From assembly GCF_900163545.1 (NCBI RefSeq), contig NZ_FUHW01000022.1, forward strand, positions 1-64,000: 64,000 bases of DNA. Reading direction: 5' to 3'. Under the pieces are notes generated by a model. The model had not been told where the DNA came from. It worked only from the letters and a program-made list of their open reading frames with translations, and did no database searches. Source of the DNA: Arthrobacter rhombi (GTDB lineage: Bacteria; Actinomycetota; Actinomycetes; Actinomycetales; Micrococcaceae). Shown in pieces: positions 61,756 to 64,000 of the stretch. The translations under genes and the position numbers were made by a program. How positions within the stretch are numbered: the first letter of the stretch is position 1; every line of letters starts with the position of its first letter.

Positions 61756-63102
61756 CTAGTCGAGCAGTAGTGCCGGTTCTTCCATGATCGCGGCGACATC
61801 GGCCAGGAAGCTTCCGGACAGGGCCCCGTCGACGACCCGATGGTCGAAGCTGCCACCCAAGGTGGTGATCCAGCGGGGGACGACTTCCCCATCGACCACC
61901 CACGGCTTCTGCCGGATGGTGCCGAAGGCGATGATGGCGACTTCGCCGGGATTGATGATCGGAGTTCCGGTATCGACGCCGAGGACCCCGATGTTGGTGA
62001 CTGTCAGCGTTCCGCCGCGCATGTCCTCGGGACGGGTCTTGCCCTCCCGCGCGGTGGAGGTCAGGTCGTTCAGGGCCAGCGCCAATTCCTTCAGGCTCAG
62101 ATCCTGCGCGTCCTTGAGGTTCGGAACCATCAGTCCCCGTGGGGTCGCGGCGGCAATACCGAGGTTCATGAAGTGCTTGACATGGATTTCGGCGCCCTGC
62201 TCGGTGTCCACCCAGCTGGCGTTGACCCCGGGGTTCCGTTCCGCTGCCCAGATCACCGCCTTGGCCAGGATCAGCAGCGGAGAGACCTTGATGCCTTCGA
62301 AGTCACGGGACTTCTTCAGTCGCTGGGTGAACTCCATCGTCCGGGTGGCGTCGACGTCGACGAAGATACTCGCATGCGGGGCGGTGGACGCGGATTCCAC
62401 CATGGCCTTGGCGGTGGCCTTGCGGACCCCTCGCACCGGTTCGCGGGTCACCCGCTCCGAGGCGGCTCCACTGGGTGGACGGTAGGAGGTCAGGTCCTCG
62501 CGGGTGATCTGCCCCTGCCCTCCGGTGCCGCGGACCTCGGAGAGGTCGATACCCATATCCTTGGCGATCTTCCGCACCGGCGGCTTGGCGAGCACCCGAT
62601 CCTGGACCTGGGTTTCCTTCGGCTTGGCCGGTGTTGCCGTGGCCGGGGCTTCCGGTACCTCGGTTGCAGACTGTGTCGCGGAGGTGCCCGGACGGCTGCG
62701 GGGGCGCCGCCGAACCGGATCCGCCTTCGGGCCCGATCCCACCAGCGGGCCGGGGGCCTGTTGGTCTGCGGGCTCTTCGGCCGGGTCCTCCACCGGTGGT
62801 GCGGCAGCGGTTGTGGGCGCCGGGGTCGCCTCCGGTACGGGCGTTGCCGGCGCACTCCTCGGCTGCCCGGCTTCGTCGACGGAGAACAACGGTTGGCCGA
62901 CCTCGACGACCTGACCTTCTGCAGCGTGCAGCTCCGTCACCACCCCGGCATAGGGGCTGGGCAGTTCGACCAAGGACTTGGCGGTTTCGATCTCGACGAA
63001 GATCTGGTTGACCGCCACGGTGTCACCGGCTTTGACCTTCCAGGAGGCGATATCGGCCTCGGTCAGTCCTTCGCCGACATCCGGCAGGTTGAAGGTACTC
63101 AT
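61756..63102 (-). CDS. Dihydrolipoamide acyltransferase (E2) of a 2-oxoacid dehydrogenase
   Basis: A 448-residue E2. One lipoyl domain lies at residues 1-80 with the lipoylated Lys42 in [16 protein letters not shown] long Pro/Ala/Thr linker follows, then the E3-binding domain ([19 protein letters not shown]) and the catalytic domain with the active-site histidine in [15 protein letters not shown]. The type and the neighbouring E1-beta gene suggest a branched-chain 2-oxoacid (or pyruvate) dehydrogenase. Confidence 0.95.
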   Translation of the reverse strand: MSTFNLPDVGEGLTEADIASWKVKAGDTVAVNQIFVEIETAKSLVELPSPYAGVVTELHAAEGQVVEVGQPLFSVDEAGQPRSAPATPVPEATPAPTTAAAPPVEDPAEEPADQQAPGPLVGSGPKADPVRRRPRSRPGTSATQSATEVPEAPATATPAKPKETQVQDRVLAKPPVRKIAKDMGIDLSEVRGTGGQGQITREDLTSYRPPSGAASERVTREPVRGVRKATAKAMVESASTAPHASIFVDVDATRTMEFTQRLKKSRDFEGIKVSPLLILAKAVIWAAERNPGVNASWVDTEQGAEIHVKHFMNLGIAAATPRGLMVPNLKDAQDLSLKELALALNDLTSTAREGKTRPEDMRGGTLTVTNIGVLGVDTGTPIINPGEVAIIAFGTIRQKPWVVDGEVVPRWITTLGGSFDHRVVDGALSGSFLADVAAIMEEPALLLD

Positions 63103-63143
63103 GGGTTGCTCCTTGGGCGCATGCTGTTCGGTGTGCCGGGCAT

Positions 63144-64000
63144 CTAGTACTCGAACGAACGATCCACGGCATCGAGCAGCTTGTCGATATCCGGTAGGTA
63201 TTGGTCCTCGACCTTGGCCACAGGGTAGGGCATGTGGAATCCTCCCACCCTGATCACCGGCGCCTCAAGGGAGAGGAAGGCCCGCTCGGAGACGCGGGCG
63301 GCGATCTCGCCGCCGATGCCGCCGAAGATCGGGGCCTCATGGGTGACGATCAGTCGGCCGGTCTTGCGGACGGAATCGGTGATGGTGTCGAAGTCGATCG
63401 GGCTGATCGAGCGCAGGTCGATGACCTCGATGCTGCGCCCGTCTTCCGTTGCGGCTTCGGCCGCGGCCAGGGCCACCGGAACCAGGGGTCCGTAGGTGAC
63501 GATCGTGGCGTCGGAGCCCTCACGGATCACCTGGGCGCTGAAGGCATCCTGGGCCGGGTTCTCCGTGTCGACGTCGCCCTTGAGCCAGTAACGGCGCTTG
63601 GGTTCGAAGAAGATCACCGGGTCCTGGCAGGCGGCCGCCTGTTGGATCATCCAGTAGGCGTCATTGGGGTTCGACGGGGTGATGATGCGCAGGCCCGCCG
63701 TATGAGCAAAGAGGGCTTCGGGCGATTCCGAATGGTGTTCGATGGAGCCGATGCCACCACCGTAGGGGATGCGCACCACCACGGGGGCTCCGAAGCGGCC
63801 TTCCGACCTGGCCCGCATCTTCGCCAGCTGGGTGGTGATCTGGTTGAAGCCAGGGAAGACGAAGCCGTCGAATTGGATCTCGGCGATCGGCTGATAGCCA
63901 CGCAGGCTCATGCCGATCGAGGTACCGATGATGCCGGATTCGGCCAGCGGCGAGTCGACCACGCGGTCGGTCCCGAAGTCAGCCATGAGGCCTTCGGTGA
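63144..64000 (-). CDS. 2-oxoacid dehydrogenase E1 beta subunit, N-terminus beyond the window
   Basis: The window contains the last 285 or so residues of an E1 beta chain: [59 protein letters not shown] and [15 protein letters not shown]. The frame stays open to the window's right edge with TEGLMADFG, so the true start, about 40 codons further, is outside. It lies 42 bp upstream of the E2 gene, forming a bkd/pdh-type operon; the E1 alpha gene is expected next. Confidence 0.93.
   Translation of the reverse strand, partial: TEGLMADFGTDRVVDSPLAESGIIGTSIGMSLRGYQPIAEIQFDGFVFPGFNQITTQLAKMRARSEGRFGAPVVVRIPYGGGIGSIEHHSESPEALFAHTAGLRIITPSNPNDAYWMIQQAAACQDPVIFFEPKRRYWLKGDVDTENPAQDAFSAQVIREGSDATIVTYGPLVPVALAAAEAATEDGRSIEVIDLRSISPIDFDTITDSVRKTGRLIVTHEAPIFGGIGGEIAARVSERAFLSLEAPVIRVGGFHMPYPVAKVEDQYLPDIDKLLDAVDRSFEY

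Overview
The window is high-GC, gene-dense DNA with short intergenic gaps and many GTG/TTG starts. The proteins point to an actinobacterium of the Micrococcaceae (Arthrobacter and relatives). The clearest taxonomic hint is a choline oxidase that reads very much like the Arthrobacter globiformis enzyme; the DUF6226 protein, the SAM-type riboswitch and the small conserved proteins fit the same group. I see no rRNA, tRNA, CRISPR array, integrase or complete insertion sequence. The first ~59 bases do not fit the gene they adjoin and may be the end of a mobile element or an assembly join.

Layout. 1-3.4 kb: tail of an ABC exporter, then an Lrp regulator divergent from alanine dehydrogenase, and a DUF421 membrane protein. 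3.4-8.8 kb: membrane proteins, an MFS carrier with a tiny membrane peptide in front, an aldo/keto reductase, a 2-hydroxyacid dehydrogenase and a Rieske ferredoxin. 8.9-11.4 kb: a TetR/EmrB-type efflux pair with tandem operator-like repeats. 11.5-15.5 kb: a secreted 5'-nucleotidase with a His/Gly-rich N-terminus, small membrane proteins, a decayed SRPBCC pseudogene and a DUF6226 protein. 15.6-19.8 kb: a SAM-family riboswitch in front of an OsmC protein, a frameshifted ornithine cyclodeaminase homologue, a NAD(P)-binding protein, an EamA exporter and a divergent LysR regulator.

19.8-27.1 kb holds a compact catabolic operon (MHS-type carrier, ThDP-dependent lyase/synthase, YtcJ-type amidohydrolase, M20 amidohydrolase) divergent from a PucR regulator, with a perfect inverted repeat between them. 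I do not recognise this combination as a known pathway. 27.2-30.4 kb: a DUF805 protein and a TetR-controlled ABC transporter. 30.4-36.4 kb: a persulfide/sulfide detoxification locus (persulfide dioxygenase-rhodanese, MFS carrier, thioredoxin, TauE exporter, two rhodaneses) with a divergent CstR-like repressor and four matching operator sites. 36.4-41.9 kb: a LacI-controlled nucleoside salvage operon (nucleoside hydrolase, MFS, ribokinase), then an FAH-family enzyme.

41.9-50.5 kb: GntR/CynX and RraA around a near-perfect palindrome, an ArsR/MFS pair, a CitE-like lyase, a YihY protein, a ferredoxin reductase-like flavoprotein and a Gfo/Idh oxidoreductase. 50.6-55.9 kb: a LapA-like protein behind a strongly folded leader, a DUF4232 protein, and the choline-to-glycine-betaine pair codA/betB. 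56-64 kb: malic enzyme, a nitrilase-family amidase, an orphan excisionase-like HTH protein, a PLP aminotransferase, a Nudix hydrolase, IPP isomerase, and the E2 and (partial) E1-beta subunits of a branched-chain 2-oxoacid dehydrogenase.
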